Assembly (NCBI GenBank): GCA_023957315.1
Contig: JAMLHE010000001.1
Span: 124,001-188,000, forward strand
Source of the DNA: Candidatus Kapaibacterium sp.
GTDB taxonomy: Bacteria; Bacteroidota; Ignavibacteria; Kapaibacteriales; UBA2268
Length of the DNA: 64,000 nt
Direction of reading: 5' to 3'
The stretch's first letter is position 1. Each line of letters begins with the position of its first letter. The notes below the pieces were generated by a model. It was given only the letters and a program-made list of their open reading frames with translations, was not told the origin of the DNA and searched no databases. Of the stretch, positions 28,416 through 36,281 are shown piece after piece. The position numbers and the translations under genes were made by a program.

Positions 28416-29872
28416 GCTTGCTCCACATTGCGTGTTTTACGTGAACGAAATCTTAAATATGCGTGTATCGAAATGCCAATTACCGTAAATACAAATATAA
28501 TTCCGCTCGTAACATCGAGATATACATTTCGTGTAGTTCCTATTACATAGGCATTACTTAGCAATGTACCATTGATAAAACCAAATTGATTACGGGATTT
28601 TTCTTTCTCATGTACATATAATTTGGACATAAGTACAGAATTTTGTGAGTGGCATTCCTCACATTTTTTGATAGTTTCTTCGTGATTTAGAATATTATGA
28701 GATAGGTTTGGCGGGTCGTAAGATGAGTGGCAATCTATACAACGAACGGTATTATAATGTGTAGCCGCTGCAGGTAGCCACTTATGCGCCTCCTCGATAG
28801 TCAGCAAACCACGTCTTGTCATCATAGCTTGGTCACTATGGCAACTAATACACCAGACCATTTGATTATCAACCATTTTATCAAACTTCATTCCTGTTGC
28901 AGTAAATACATCCTTTTCAATATGCGGAACAGCCGTAATATTGTGTTCGCCATGACAAAATGTGCAAGACGGCGATTCGCCTACTCCGAACTTCATAGCA
29001 CGACCATGGACACTACTAAGATATTCTTTTGTAATATCCCCATGACACTTGCCACATAATTCTGCAATATTGCTTTTATGAACAGATGAAGTCGGGACGC
29101 TTGCTTTTTGTAATTTATGAGCACCATGACAATCCACACACACGGCTGCATCATGATTGCCACTCAATATTGCCAAACCATGAACACTCTTTTCATAATC
29201 AACCAAAGTTTTCGCAAATATACTCGGATTGTGTGGGTCGTTCAGATGACAATCCAAACAGAGTTTTTCTTGGTTGATTTTAAGTTGTGCTTTGTCAATT
29301 AAATTGCCTTTGGTTATTGGTTTTGAATGGCAATAAATGCAAGTTGGTGCGTTGGGATTATTGTGCTCGACCTCGACGTGATGCTCGGATTGCAGATGGT
29401 CTGACATAATATCGGCATGACATTTACCGCAATACTGAGTTGAATTTACAAAATGCTTCGGTGATTTTGGATCTTTGGGTGATGATACATCATGAGTGCC
29501 GTGACACCCCTTACAATTCACATTCGGGCTGCCTTCTGTGCCTTTTGCACCTATCATTTGAGGATGAAATCTATGAACTTGGACTGTATTTTTGTGACAA
29601 TCCAAACAATTGATTAATGTCATCGGTTCTTTGTGGGGAATATCGTAAGGGTCGAATCCTACGTGGCAATCAACGCAGTTCAACTTGGCATGTACAGAGC
29701 GTGCAAGTACAAACTTTTTGACAGTTAAGGGGCGAAGTACACCCCTTTTTTCCATCGAAATATCGGGGTCGGAATGGCATTCCATGCAATCTTCATCGCT
29801 TTGGCAATGCAAGTTTAGCGAATGTGCAAAGAAGCAAAAAATGCAAAAAACGATTTTGTATATAATTTTCAT
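28412..29872 (-). CDS. 13-heme c-type cytochrome, membrane anchored
   Basis: A 486-residue protein from ATG 29872, chosen because GGGAGA stands just before it and a signal peptide (MKIIYKIVFCIFCFFAHSLNL) follows; an ATG at 29887 adds five residues. I count thirteen CxxCH heme motifs: CMECH, CVDCH, CLDCH, CKGCH, CGKCH, CIYCH, CLDCH, CVDCH, CGKCH, CTFCH, CISCH, CIDCH, CEECH. Many extra histidines can supply distal ligands. A C-terminal transmembrane helix (SGIIFVFTVIGISIHAYLRF, then basic residues) anchors it with the heme part in the periplasm. No catalytic lysine-type motif of nitrite reductase is seen. It is probably an electron wire paired with the cytochrome b gene that follows. Confidence 0.92.
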   Translation of the reverse strand: MKIIYKIVFCIFCFFAHSLNLHCQSDEDCMECHSDPDISMEKRGVLRPLTVKKFVLARSVHAKLNCVDCHVGFDPYDIPHKEPMTLINCLDCHKNTVQVHRFHPQMIGAKGTEGSPNVNCKGCHGTHDVSSPKDPKSPKHFVNSTQYCGKCHADIMSDHLQSEHHVEVEHNNPNAPTCIYCHSKPITKGNLIDKAQLKINQEKLCLDCHLNDPHNPSIFAKTLVDYEKSVHGLAILSGNHDAAVCVDCHGAHKLQKASVPTSSVHKSNIAELCGKCHGDITKEYLSSVHGRAMKFGVGESPSCTFCHGEHNITAVPHIEKDVFTATGMKFDKMVDNQMVWCISCHSDQAMMTRRGLLTIEEAHKWLPAAATHYNTVRCIDCHSSYDPPNLSHNILNHEETIKKCEECHSQNSVLMSKLYVHEKEKSRNQFGFINGTLLSNAYVIGTTRNVYLDVTSGIIFVFTVIGISIHAYLRFRSRKTRNVEQA

Positions 29873-29971
29873 ATTATCTCCCTTCATGTGCTAACAAGTT
29901 TTAGTTGTTAAAAGTAACGTAATAAGCAAAAATGTTGCCAAAAAACTTCTTTGCTCTTTACGTTTTAAATC

Positions 29972-30015
29972 AAAAAAGGGCGGAGCAATTATCATATTAA
30001 TCACAAAGCCGCCCT
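29972..30015 (-). terminator. Terminator after monoheme cytochrome gene
   Basis: On the minus strand, AGGGCGG pairs with CCGCCCT across a long AT-rich loop and is followed by six T. It separates the barrel-Rieske-cytochrome genes from the 13-heme/cytochrome b pair. Confidence 0.75.
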
Positions 30016-30036
30016 ATTTATTCGTCTAAAGTCTAT

Positions 30037-30399
30037 TTATTCGGCTGCCGGAGCTTCTGCAGAAATTGATATCAACCAATTAACCATAATTTCAAGGTCG
30101 GCATCATCACCTTTGAATGCAATCGGATGCTTCTTATCATTTAAGTTTTCGTCTTTCTTCAAATATCCCATCCAGAAAGCAGCATCATGGTCGCCCTCTA
30201 ATTTTGACAAATCAACCGTTTTAGGGGTTTTCTTGCGAGTTTCGACGCCTTGTGAGTCAATTGAATGGCATGTAGTACATTTTGCATCAACAAAAATTGT
30301 TTTGCCGTCTTTAGCTTCTGTAGAATTAGCAGTATTAGTATTCATAAAGCTGATGCTCAAACCGAGCAATAGTGCGAAAGTCAAAAATTTACCTAACAT
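30037..30399 (-). CDS. Monoheme cytochrome c
   Basis: A 120-residue protein with signal peptide (MLGKFLTFALLLGLSISFMN) and one class I heme site C41-TTC-H45 in DAKCTTCHSIDSQGVE. A later MGYLKKDENLNDKKHPIAFKG region and the final helix ADLEIMVNWLISI match the end of small cytochromes c, and a Met there may be the distal ligand. An AGGAG ribosome site precedes the ATG. It should be a soluble periplasmic carrier. It lies 80 bases downstream of the Rieske gene on the same strand, so it is probably in the same transcript and could shuttle electrons between the Rieske protein and the multiheme proteins. Confidence 0.9.
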   Translation of the reverse strand: MLGKFLTFALLLGLSISFMNTNTANSTEAKDGKTIFVDAKCTTCHSIDSQGVETRKKTPKTVDLSKLEGDHDAAFWMGYLKKDENLNDKKHPIAFKGDDADLEIMVNWLISISAEAPAAE

Positions 30400-30479
30400 T
30401 TTATACTCCTATGTATAATTTTTAATTAATATATTACCGTATATTTATATAACGAAATTACGCAAAATTTGTAACATAA

Positions 30480-30962
30480 TCAAACTTCGATGCGTAAAAT
30501 ATTTGTTTGTTTGTTAAATTCAAATACTCTAAACTTAATCAAATCGGGAACAGTGTCCGAAGTCGGGTTAGTCACTAATTCCCCGTTATCAGTATTAAAA
30601 GTAGCACTATGAATGATACATCTTAATGTTCCGCCGGGTTCGCTTGGTAATTCAAGCGGACCTGTTTGGTGGCGGCAAAGAGCTTCGAGTACGATGAAAT
30701 GGTCTTCGGAAGCTCGTTTCAAAAATAATTTCAATGGTGAACCATCCAAGCGCGAAATTTGTATGATTGCCATTGAGCCAACAGCAGAAACTTGAGGATA
30801 TTTTGACATATCAAGGTCAATAGTTTCGGGGTCGGGAGCAGAAACGATTTCGTCACGCTCGCATGATGTAATTACTGAGCCAAAGGCGCTTGCAAAAATA
30901 CCCACACCAAATACGGTTCCGGCTTTCTTCAGAAAATCTCTTCTTTCAGTTTGATTTTTCAT
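30480..30962 (-). CDS. Rieske 2Fe-2S protein, Tat-exported lipoprotein
   Basis: A 160-residue protein from ATG 30962, which follows AAGGAGA; longer starts lack a signal. The N-terminus TERRDFLKKAG is a twin-arginine signal (Arg7-Arg8), and VITSC gives a lipidation site at Cys34, so it should be exported folded and lipid anchored. The cluster ligands are C96-x-H98 and C115-x-x-H118 (ALCRHQTG, LRCIIHSATF), a Rieske pattern, although the second motif has ...HSATF in place of the usual CPCHGSxF. It ends in a short beta domain. No cytochrome bc1/b6f partner is adjacent. Together with the barrel gene 23 bases upstream, it suggests a non-bc1 redox role. Confidence 0.9.
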   Translation of the reverse strand: MKNQTERRDFLKKAGTVFGVGIFASAFGSVITSCERDEIVSAPDPETIDLDMSKYPQVSAVGSMAIIQISRLDGSPLKLFLKRASEDHFIVLEALCRHQTGPLELPSEPGGTLRCIIHSATFNTDNGELVTNPTSDTVPDLIKFRVFEFNKQTNILRIEV

Positions 30963-30985
30963 TATTATTCTCCTTGCTTGTTCTA

Positions 30986-32233
30986 TTAATAAAATATATG
31001 TACTTGGAATGCCCATTGAGCACTTGTGCCCGGAACGTCTGCTCTGTCGTAAATTCTATATTCTGGTATTAAATCAATAAACGGAAGCGGATAAATGTGT
31101 GCTCCCAAGACGTATTGCTTGGCTTCCCAAATTTGTCCTGACCTCATTATGTCCGTCTTACCGCTTTCGTAGCGTCCGAATACATGTATTGGTTCCATGA
31201 ATTGATAGGTAAGTTCGAGCGAATAATTATTAACTTCTTGCAAAGTTTGTTTAGTCGAATTAATGTATTCAGCCATAAGAGCTACTCTATCGGCAAGCCC
31301 TATACCCAAATAAACAGATGAAATAGTCAGATAGTTGTTGCCGAAATAAATTCCGTCGTCAGTTTTTAATGAACTATTAAAGAAGTGACTCAAACCCATA
31401 AAGCCTTGCAATCCGTAAGGTAGTTGTGGGTGAACAGATAGATTTAAAACGGACGACATAGTGTTTTCATTAACAAGTGGAACGCCTTCAGTTATAATTT
31501 TAGCCATATTTTTGGATTCGTACATCCCAAAAGAGGCATTCAGCCATTCTAAACCGTCATAATTAATCTCGAAGCCCAACTCTGCGTAATCCGCAGGAAT
31601 AAGCGGCATACTTCTGCCCAAACCGGAAACTTGGCGGACGAGCATAGTATGGTCGTCGAAGTCGAGGCTTATCGGCGGATTCAAATATCCGACCCGAATA
31701 GATGGCAAATGTTGCCAAGGTTGGATAGTAACTCCGGCATAAAAAGCTTGTTGCCCGGGATAGCGCATATCGTCATGTATATCATAAGCAAAATTGTACA
31801 TAGCTTCGATTCTGAGCCAACTTGCAGCTTGAATTTGTACATATGGAGCAATTTGCATCAGCATTGTCTTGCGTTCAATCGTTGGTCTGACTACCATAGT
31901 ATCAACTCGAACTTCTTCTTTGCGAGAAGTTTGAGCCCAACGTGCATTTTGGAGTCTCATATCGAGCCCCCAATTAACTGTACCGTCAAACAATTCGGTA
32001 CCTTCGCCAAGGAAATCATATAGTCCTTGCAAACCGATGTCATCGGGTTGGATTAATCCAATGTCTTTTCGGGCTAAAAAGCCACCGAAGTTCCTTGCTC
32101 CGCCATAATTTGCATTTATATGACAGTTAGTACATTTTGTGCCATATGTTTGCAAAATCGAATATTGCGGGCGGGAAATAGCGTACTCGCTCACAAGGAA
32201 AAAAGCGAGTAGAATCAGGATTGTTTTTTTCAT
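30986..32233 (-). CDS. Outer-membrane barrel-like protein with one N-terminal heme c motif
   Basis: A 415-residue protein from ATG 32233 (signal peptide MKKTILILLAFFLVSEYAIS; an ATG at 32269 adds 12 residues before it). A single heme site C34-TNC-H38 lies just after the cleavage point (LQTYGTKCTNCHINANYGG). The remaining 370 residues show alternating aromatic/hydrophobic strands as in outer-membrane barrels (WGLDMRLQNARW, YVQIQAASWLRIEAMYNFAY, LELTYQFMEPIHVFGRYES) and end in a strand terminated by Tyr (WAFQVHIFY), a typical outer-membrane assembly signal. This places a heme at the periplasmic mouth of a pore. It is the first gene of a three-gene unit with the Rieske and cytochrome c genes. 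Confidence 0.8.
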   Translation of the reverse strand: MKKTILILLAFFLVSEYAISRPQYSILQTYGTKCTNCHINANYGGARNFGGFLARKDIGLIQPDDIGLQGLYDFLGEGTELFDGTVNWGLDMRLQNARWAQTSRKEEVRVDTMVVRPTIERKTMLMQIAPYVQIQAASWLRIEAMYNFAYDIHDDMRYPGQQAFYAGVTIQPWQHLPSIRVGYLNPPISLDFDDHTMLVRQVSGLGRSMPLIPADYAELGFEINYDGLEWLNASFGMYESKNMAKIITEGVPLVNENTMSSVLNLSVHPQLPYGLQGFMGLSHFFNSSLKTDDGIYFGNNYLTISSVYLGIGLADRVALMAEYINSTKQTLQEVNNYSLELTYQFMEPIHVFGRYESGKTDIMRSGQIWEAKQYVLGAHIYPLPFIDLIPEYRIYDRADVPGTSAQWAFQVHIFY

Positions 32234-32310
32234 ATCAGTCTCTCGTAAATGTTTAATCTCAATTAGCAATATATGTGTTTTTCTTGTAAAAATAAAATTA
32301 AAAATAAAAA

Positions 32311-32340
32311 AAAAGACATGGAGGATATATTACCCTCCAT
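32311..32340 (-). terminator. Terminator of the 6-heme lipoprotein gene
   Basis: On the minus strand the stem ATGGAGG / CCTCCAT with an AT-rich loop is followed by a T-rich run. It begins 36 bases after the stop at 32376, so the 6-heme gene is its own transcript. Confidence 0.85.
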
Positions 32341-32375
32341 ATCTTTCATAATAATTTCTTCATTACGATAAACTC

Positions 32376-33458
32376 TTAGTTCAAAGCTTCTAAAGAATTT
32401 TGCAATACAGCCTTAGTGTATCTTGGGTTGTGAATACCCCAGCTCTTATCGCGCATAATGAAAATATAATTGTATAATGCTGCAGCACGTTTAGATGAAT
32501 ATGTCCCGACTTTTGCATAATCGTGATTATAGTTAACAGGGTCAGTATCAACACCATCGGTAGGAGTAATCATGTCTAACTCAAGTAATCTGTTTCTTAC
32601 TAATGTTGCCAAATCTTTCATACTAGTTTGGACTTCACCTATGTTAAAGTCTTTTGCACTTGAATGACAAGGAGTACATACAGCAACGTTGTCAGTCATT
32701 TTGCCGTTATAGAAATACTTCATTTTCATTGTATGACCGCCTGCTTGATTTCCGTAAGCGGGTCCCATATGGCAAGAAACGCAAGAATTTTGAATATTTT
32801 GATGGGCAGCAGTATTTTCATAAGGCAAACTTCCTGCTATTTGATAAGCTCCCGAACCTGCAATTACATTTGCAGCAGCACCATAATGTGGTCCAAAACG
32901 ATGATTTGCTAAAGTATAAGTTTCAGCGTTTAAGTCAAGTGCTGGTGAAATTGTGCGAGCTTGGTGGCATTGGGCACAAAGAGAACCACTACCAAAATCA
33001 AATTCTACACCGGTTGTTCTTATTTTTGCATTCTTTTCGTATGTAAGCCCGTAGTCATCCATCGTGTATGTCTCGTGTATCGGATGGCAAGTACGGCAAT
33101 TTTGCCCCGTCGGGTCGCTAATTGCAGCAGCAGTATTAGGCTCGCCCGAAATAGCTACTTCACGGAAACCGTCACTTGTATGACAAGCGGCGCAAGATGC
33201 ACCTGCACGCTCGAATGAAGTATTTGTGGCGTGGTCAGATGCCGCCCATTGCAATTGTTTTGCGAAAAGTTCAGTTGAAGCGTCATGGCATTGACCGCAA
33301 TTTTGAGTACCATCTGCGCCATCTTTACCGTCAATTCCGTCTTTACCGGCGAGTCCATCTTTACCTGCTGGACCTTCGCAACCGACAAATAGCATAGTCG
33401 CGAAAATAATAACTCCCCATATAGAGAGCCACACTGTTTTAGAGTGTATCGATTTCAT
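32376..33458 (-). CDS. Six-heme cytochrome c lipoprotein with collagen-like linker
   Basis: A 360-residue protein with a lipoprotein signal ending FVGC (Cys27). It is followed at once by a collagen-like Gly-x-y run (about 29-50, GPAGKDGLAGKDGIDGKDG) and then six CxxCH heme motifs: CGQCH, CAACH, CRTCH, CAQCH, CVSCH, CTPCH. Other conserved histidines can be distal ligands. The layout is a lipid anchor, a stiff spacer and a heme wire, which would hold the hemes away from a membrane, periplasmic or at the cell surface. A good promoter and a terminator frame it as a single-gene transcript next to the barrel-Rieske unit. No reductase active site can be assigned. Confidence 0.9.
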   Translation of the reverse strand: MKSIHSKTVWLSIWGVIIFATMLFVGCEGPAGKDGLAGKDGIDGKDGADGTQNCGQCHDASTELFAKQLQWAASDHATNTSFERAGASCAACHTSDGFREVAISGEPNTAAAISDPTGQNCRTCHPIHETYTMDDYGLTYEKNAKIRTTGVEFDFGSGSLCAQCHQARTISPALDLNAETYTLANHRFGPHYGAAANVIAGSGAYQIAGSLPYENTAAHQNIQNSCVSCHMGPAYGNQAGGHTMKMKYFYNGKMTDNVAVCTPCHSSAKDFNIGEVQTSMKDLATLVRNRLLELDMITPTDGVDTDPVNYNHDYAKVGTYSSKRAAALYNYIFIMRDKSWGIHNPRYTKAVLQNSLEALN

Positions 33459-33522
33459 ATAAAATCTCCCATTTATTAAACATTAATTTTAAAGAACAAG
33501 TAAAATCTTGTTACGATTTAAT

Positions 33523-33553
33523 CAAATTTATAGAAATACAAATAAATCACAAA
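33523..33553 (-). promoter_or_regulatory. Consensus promoter of the 6-heme cytochrome gene
   Basis: On the minus strand, TTTG (33553-33550), a 19-base spacer, then TAAATTTG (33530-33523). It fits TTTG-N19-TAnnTTTG exactly. The ATG lies about 65 bases downstream. Confidence 0.75.
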
Positions 33554-33811
33554 CCAAATTAATACATTTTATATAAATAAAAAAATTTTTTTTTAACAAA
33601 AATCATTAATTGTTGTCATTTTTCTGACGTATTGCTATTGTATGAATTATTTTTCATTATTATATTTATGACAATTGTGTTTACATCTGTCATTTGGCTT
33701 CATAATAGGAATTGAATTAATATTCTTATCAGTTTTATAAAAACAGTACTGTCACATAAAATTTTCAAAACAATACAGCATGATTTATAATTTTCACATA
33801 ATCTTTACAAA
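33554..33811. other. AT-rich intergenic region without a visible gene
   Basis: The interval between the divergent cytochrome and glycosyltransferase genes is about 400 bases. Apart from the two promoters annotated at its edges I see only AT-rich sequence with several TTTG/ATTG and TTTTCAT motifs, and no ORF with a ribosome site, stable hairpin or repeat shared with the rest of the window. Confidence 0.6.
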
Positions 33812-33843
33812 ATTGTTCAAATCAACAATGGTATGTACTTTTG
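33812..33843 (+). promoter_or_regulatory. Candidate promoter of the glycosyltransferase/methyltransferase pair
   Basis: ATTG at 33812-33815, a 20-base spacer, then TACTTTTG at 33836-33843. The -7 element matches TAnnTTTG; the -33 element has one change. The start codon follows 20 bases later. Confidence 0.6.
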
Positions 33844-33862
33844 TACTTAATATAAAAATGGA

Positions 33863-34744
33863 ATGTCTATGAAAGTTGCAGGATTTACAATTGCCAGAAA
33901 TGCTATCAAGTACGATTACCCCGTTGTAGAGGCGATTAAATCTATATTACCCGTGTGTGATGCAGTGTTCGTGGCTGTCGGGCAATCTGAAGACGACACA
34001 GAGAATCTGATTCGCTCCATCGGCGATGATAAGATTCACATCATAAACACAGTTTGGGACGACAGTTTGAGGCAAGGTGGCAAAGTTTTAGCTGTCGAAA
34101 CAAATAAGGCTTTCGGAGCAATTCCCGATAATTATGATTGGGCTTTTTATATTCAAGCTGATGAAGTTTTGCATGAAAAATACATAGAAACGATTAATTT
34201 TGAGTTGCAAAATCAGCTACACAATAAAGCTATTGAGGGGCTTTTGTTCAACTATAAGCATTTTTACGGCTCCTATGATTATGTCGGTGAATCATATAAA
34301 TGGTACCGCCGCGAAATTAGAATAGTCCGCAACGATAAGAGCATTTATTCGCATGGCGATGCCCAAGGATTCAGAAAGAATAATGATGAGAAGCTAAATG
34401 TGAAGCTGATTGATGCTTATATCTATCATTACGGATGGGTCAAAGACCCACGAAAGCAACAAGCAAAACAATTAGATTTCAACCGACTTTGGCACGATGA
34501 CAAATGGATTGAAAGCAATATTGCCCATGATGCAGAGTTTGACTATTCTGAGATTGATTCCTTGAGTCTATTTGATAGCACTCACCCAAAAGTAATGTTA
34601 GAACGAATTGAAAAAATGAATTGGAAATTTTCCCACGATATTTCCAAAAAGAACTATTCGCCAAAAGAAAAAATTAAACGCTTCATTGAAAGTCTTACAG
34701 GTTACAGAATTGGTGAATATAAGAATTATAAAATTGTAAAATGA
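33863..34744 (+). CDS. Glycosyltransferase family 2 protein
   Basis: A 293-residue cytoplasmic enzyme; ATG 33863 is used here, but ATG 33869 (two codons later, MKVAGFTIARNAIK) is equally possible. The N-terminus VAGFTIARNAIKYDYPVVEAIKSILPVCDAVFVAVGQSEDDT is the first half of a GT-A fold, and IQADEVLHE (about 91-99) takes the place of the DxD metal motif. RREIRIVRNDKSIYSHGDAQGFR follows in the acceptor region. The stop overlaps the start of a methyltransferase gene (ATGA), so the two probably modify the same glycan or lipid. Sugar and acceptor are unknown. Confidence 0.85.
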   Translation: MSMKVAGFTIARNAIKYDYPVVEAIKSILPVCDAVFVAVGQSEDDTENLIRSIGDDKIHIINTVWDDSLRQGGKVLAVETNKAFGAIPDNYDWAFYIQADEVLHEKYIETINFELQNQLHNKAIEGLLFNYKHFYGSYDYVGESYKWYRREIRIVRNDKSIYSHGDAQGFRKNNDEKLNVKLIDAYIYHYGWVKDPRKQQAKQLDFNRLWHDDKWIESNIAHDAEFDYSEIDSLSLFDSTHPKVMLERIEKMNWKFSHDISKKNYSPKEKIKRFIESLTGYRIGEYKNYKIVK

Positions 34745-35532
34745 GAAATTTCTTACTGAAGATATTGCCTTATGGATTGAGAATTGAAGTTGGCAAAATC
34801 AAACGATATATAAAGTATGCCTATCATCTGAACATTAATAAGCGCGGAAAGCTCAAACAATGCCCGATTTGCACTAAGGAACTTGCATTCTTCTTGCCTG
34901 CAGGGGAAAAGCGGAAAGCTATCCATTGTCCATTTTGCAGTTCATTTCCGCGTCACCGAGCAATGTGGCTCTATCTCCAAAACAATGATTTACTCAAAGC
35001 CGGAATCAATATTTTGCACGTCTCCCCCGAACCTTCGATGTTCAACATAATGTCTAAGATGGAAAATTATACTGCAATTGACAAATTCGCTTCAGGATAT
35101 GCCTATCCGAAATCAGTTTTGCAAATGGATGTCGAGCACCTCAAATTCGACGATGAAAGTTTCGATTTGATAATATGCAGCCACGTACTCGAACATGTTG
35201 ATGATGATATTGCGGCAATTCGGGAAATGGGGCGCGTACTTAAAAAAGACGGCAAAATTTTAATCATGATTCCGATTGAAAAAGATTTGGAGACAACACA
35301 TGAAGATAAAAGCATAATATCGCCCAAGGAAAGGCTTAAACATTTCGGGCAAAGCGACCACGTACGTTTGTACGGAATGGATTTTGCAAATCGTGTTGAG
35401 CAAACGGAGCTGAATTGCGAGATGATTTCTACTCGAGAATTGACAAAGGAAAGCGACTATATTAAATATGGTATAGATGATGACTTCATTTTTGTACTAA
35501 CCCGAAATAAAAACGTCACAATCGTACCATAA
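34741..35532 (+). CDS. SAM-dependent class I methyltransferase with zinc-ribbon-like N-terminus
   Basis: A 263-residue protein. Residues 41-66 hold two CPxC pairs (C41-PIC44 and C63-PFC66), a likely zinc ribbon, followed by SSFPRHRAMWLYL. The methyltransferase core follows: ILHVSPEPSMFNIM, then DESFDLIICSHVLEHVDDDIAAIREMGRVLKKDGKILIMIP, which is the motif IV to post-motif pattern of the UbiE/Methyltransf_11 group. The N-terminal zinc part followed by this core is seen in proteins near polysaccharide genes. It is translationally coupled to the preceding glycosyltransferase. The substrate is unknown; methylation of a sugar or protein glycan is a guess from context. Confidence 0.88.
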   Translation: MRNFLLKILPYGLRIEVGKIKRYIKYAYHLNINKRGKLKQCPICTKELAFFLPAGEKRKAIHCPFCSSFPRHRAMWLYLQNNDLLKAGINILHVSPEPSMFNIMSKMENYTAIDKFASGYAYPKSVLQMDVEHLKFDDESFDLIICSHVLEHVDDDIAAIREMGRVLKKDGKILIMIPIEKDLETTHEDKSIISPKERLKHFGQSDHVRLYGMDFANRVEQTELNCEMISTRELTKESDYIKYGIDDDFIFVLTRNKNVTIVP

Positions 35533-35600
35533 TATATTGCAAATGCAGCTTTTTATTATTATTTTTGTAATGTATTTATCATTTAAAAATTGAAAACATT

Positions 35601-36059
35601 ATGCGACCATTTAAAGTATTAGGAATCCAACAAATTGCAATCGGCGGATTGGACAAAGGTAAATTAGCGAACTTTTGGGTAGATATTATGGGATTGGAAA
35701 AAGTCCATACATTTGCCAGCGAAAGAGAAAACGTTGATGAGGATATTTTGCGTATGGGCAAAGGTCCATTTGCTGTAGAAATTGATTTGATGCAACCGAT
35801 AGACCCCGAAAAAAAACCCAAAGTGCACGAACCTCAGCTAAATCACATTGGTTTGTGGATAGACGATTTGGAAAAATGTGTCGAATGGCTTACTGAGCAA
35901 GGAGTGCGATTCACTCCCGGTGGAATCCGCAAAGGCGCCGCAGGCTTTGATGTATGCTTCATTCACCCCAAAGGAAACGAAGAATTTCCGCTTTGTTCCG
36001 AAGGTGTTTTGGTAGAACTTGTACAAGCTCCAAAAGATGTAATCGAAGCATTAAGTTAA
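35601..36059 (+). CDS. VOC-superfamily protein, methylmalonyl-CoA epimerase-like
   Basis: A 152-residue vicinal-oxygen-chelate protein with two beta-alpha-beta-beta-beta units. [29 protein letters not shown] opens the first unit; [26 protein letters not shown] opens the second; [10 protein letters not shown]...[12 protein letters not shown] closes it. The H-P-K-G and V-L-V-E-L-V-Q endings are typical of methylmalonyl-CoA epimerase, but the first metal ligand is written IAIGG where the family has DHIAIAV, so the His ligand is missing or displaced. It may be another VOC enzyme. It lies alone, 69 bases after the methyltransferase gene and upstream of tRNA-Leu. Confidence 0.75.
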   Translation: MRPFKVLGIQQIAIGGLDKGKLANFWVDIMGLEKVHTFASERENVDEDILRMGKGPFAVEIDLMQPIDPEKKPKVHEPQLNHIGLWIDDLEKCVEWLTEQGVRFTPGGIRKGAAGFDVCFIHPKGNEEFPLCSEGVLVELVQAPKDVIEALS

Positions 36060-36071
36060 TTTTGAAAAATT

Positions 36072-36106
36072 TTTGGCTTTAGATTTAACAAAATTTGCTA
36101 TATTTG
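36072..36106 (+). promoter_or_regulatory. Candidate promoter of tRNA-Leu
   Basis: TATATTTG at 36099-36106 matches the TAnnTTTG -7 element and lies 14 bases before the tRNA. A TTTG at 36072-36075 is 23 bases further up, longer than the usual 19, so the -33 assignment is less sure. Confidence 0.55.
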
Positions 36107-36120
36107 TACTCTGAATTTGA

Positions 36121-36205
36121 GCAGAAGTGGCGGAACTGGCAGACGCGCTGGACTCAAAATCCAGTGGGCTTAACACCCGTGCGGGTTCGACTCCCGCCTT
36201 CTGTA
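36121..36205 (+). tRNA. tRNA-Leu (anticodon CAA)
   Basis: A class II tRNA of 85 bases. The acceptor arm GCAGAAG pairs with CTTCTGT (first pair G-U); the D arm contains GGCGGAACTGGCAGACGC; the anticodon stem is CTGGA/TCCAG with loop CTCAAAA, giving anticodon CAA at 36155-36157; a long variable arm TGGGCTTAACACCCGT follows; and the T arm is GCGGG-TTCGACT-CCCGC. The discriminator is A and the CCA end is not encoded. A clear terminator follows. Confidence 0.97.
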
Positions 36206-36236
36206 CGAAAGAATCGTACAAATGCGATCTACAAAA

Positions 36237-36269
36237 AACGGCTATCCAACAGGGTAGCCGTTTTTTTTT
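36237..36269 (+). terminator. Terminator of tRNA-Leu
   Basis: Stem AACGGCTA (36237-36244) / TAGCCGTT (36255-36262), followed by nine T. Confidence 0.9.
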
Positions 36270-36281
36270 GTGATAATTCAT

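Noticed and set aside
27615-29872. 13-heme/cytochrome b pair as a nitrite or tetrathionate reductase
   Set aside because: No catalytic Lys-type or CxxCK heme motif and no molybdopterin or other catalytic subunit is encoded nearby, so I call only electron transfer.
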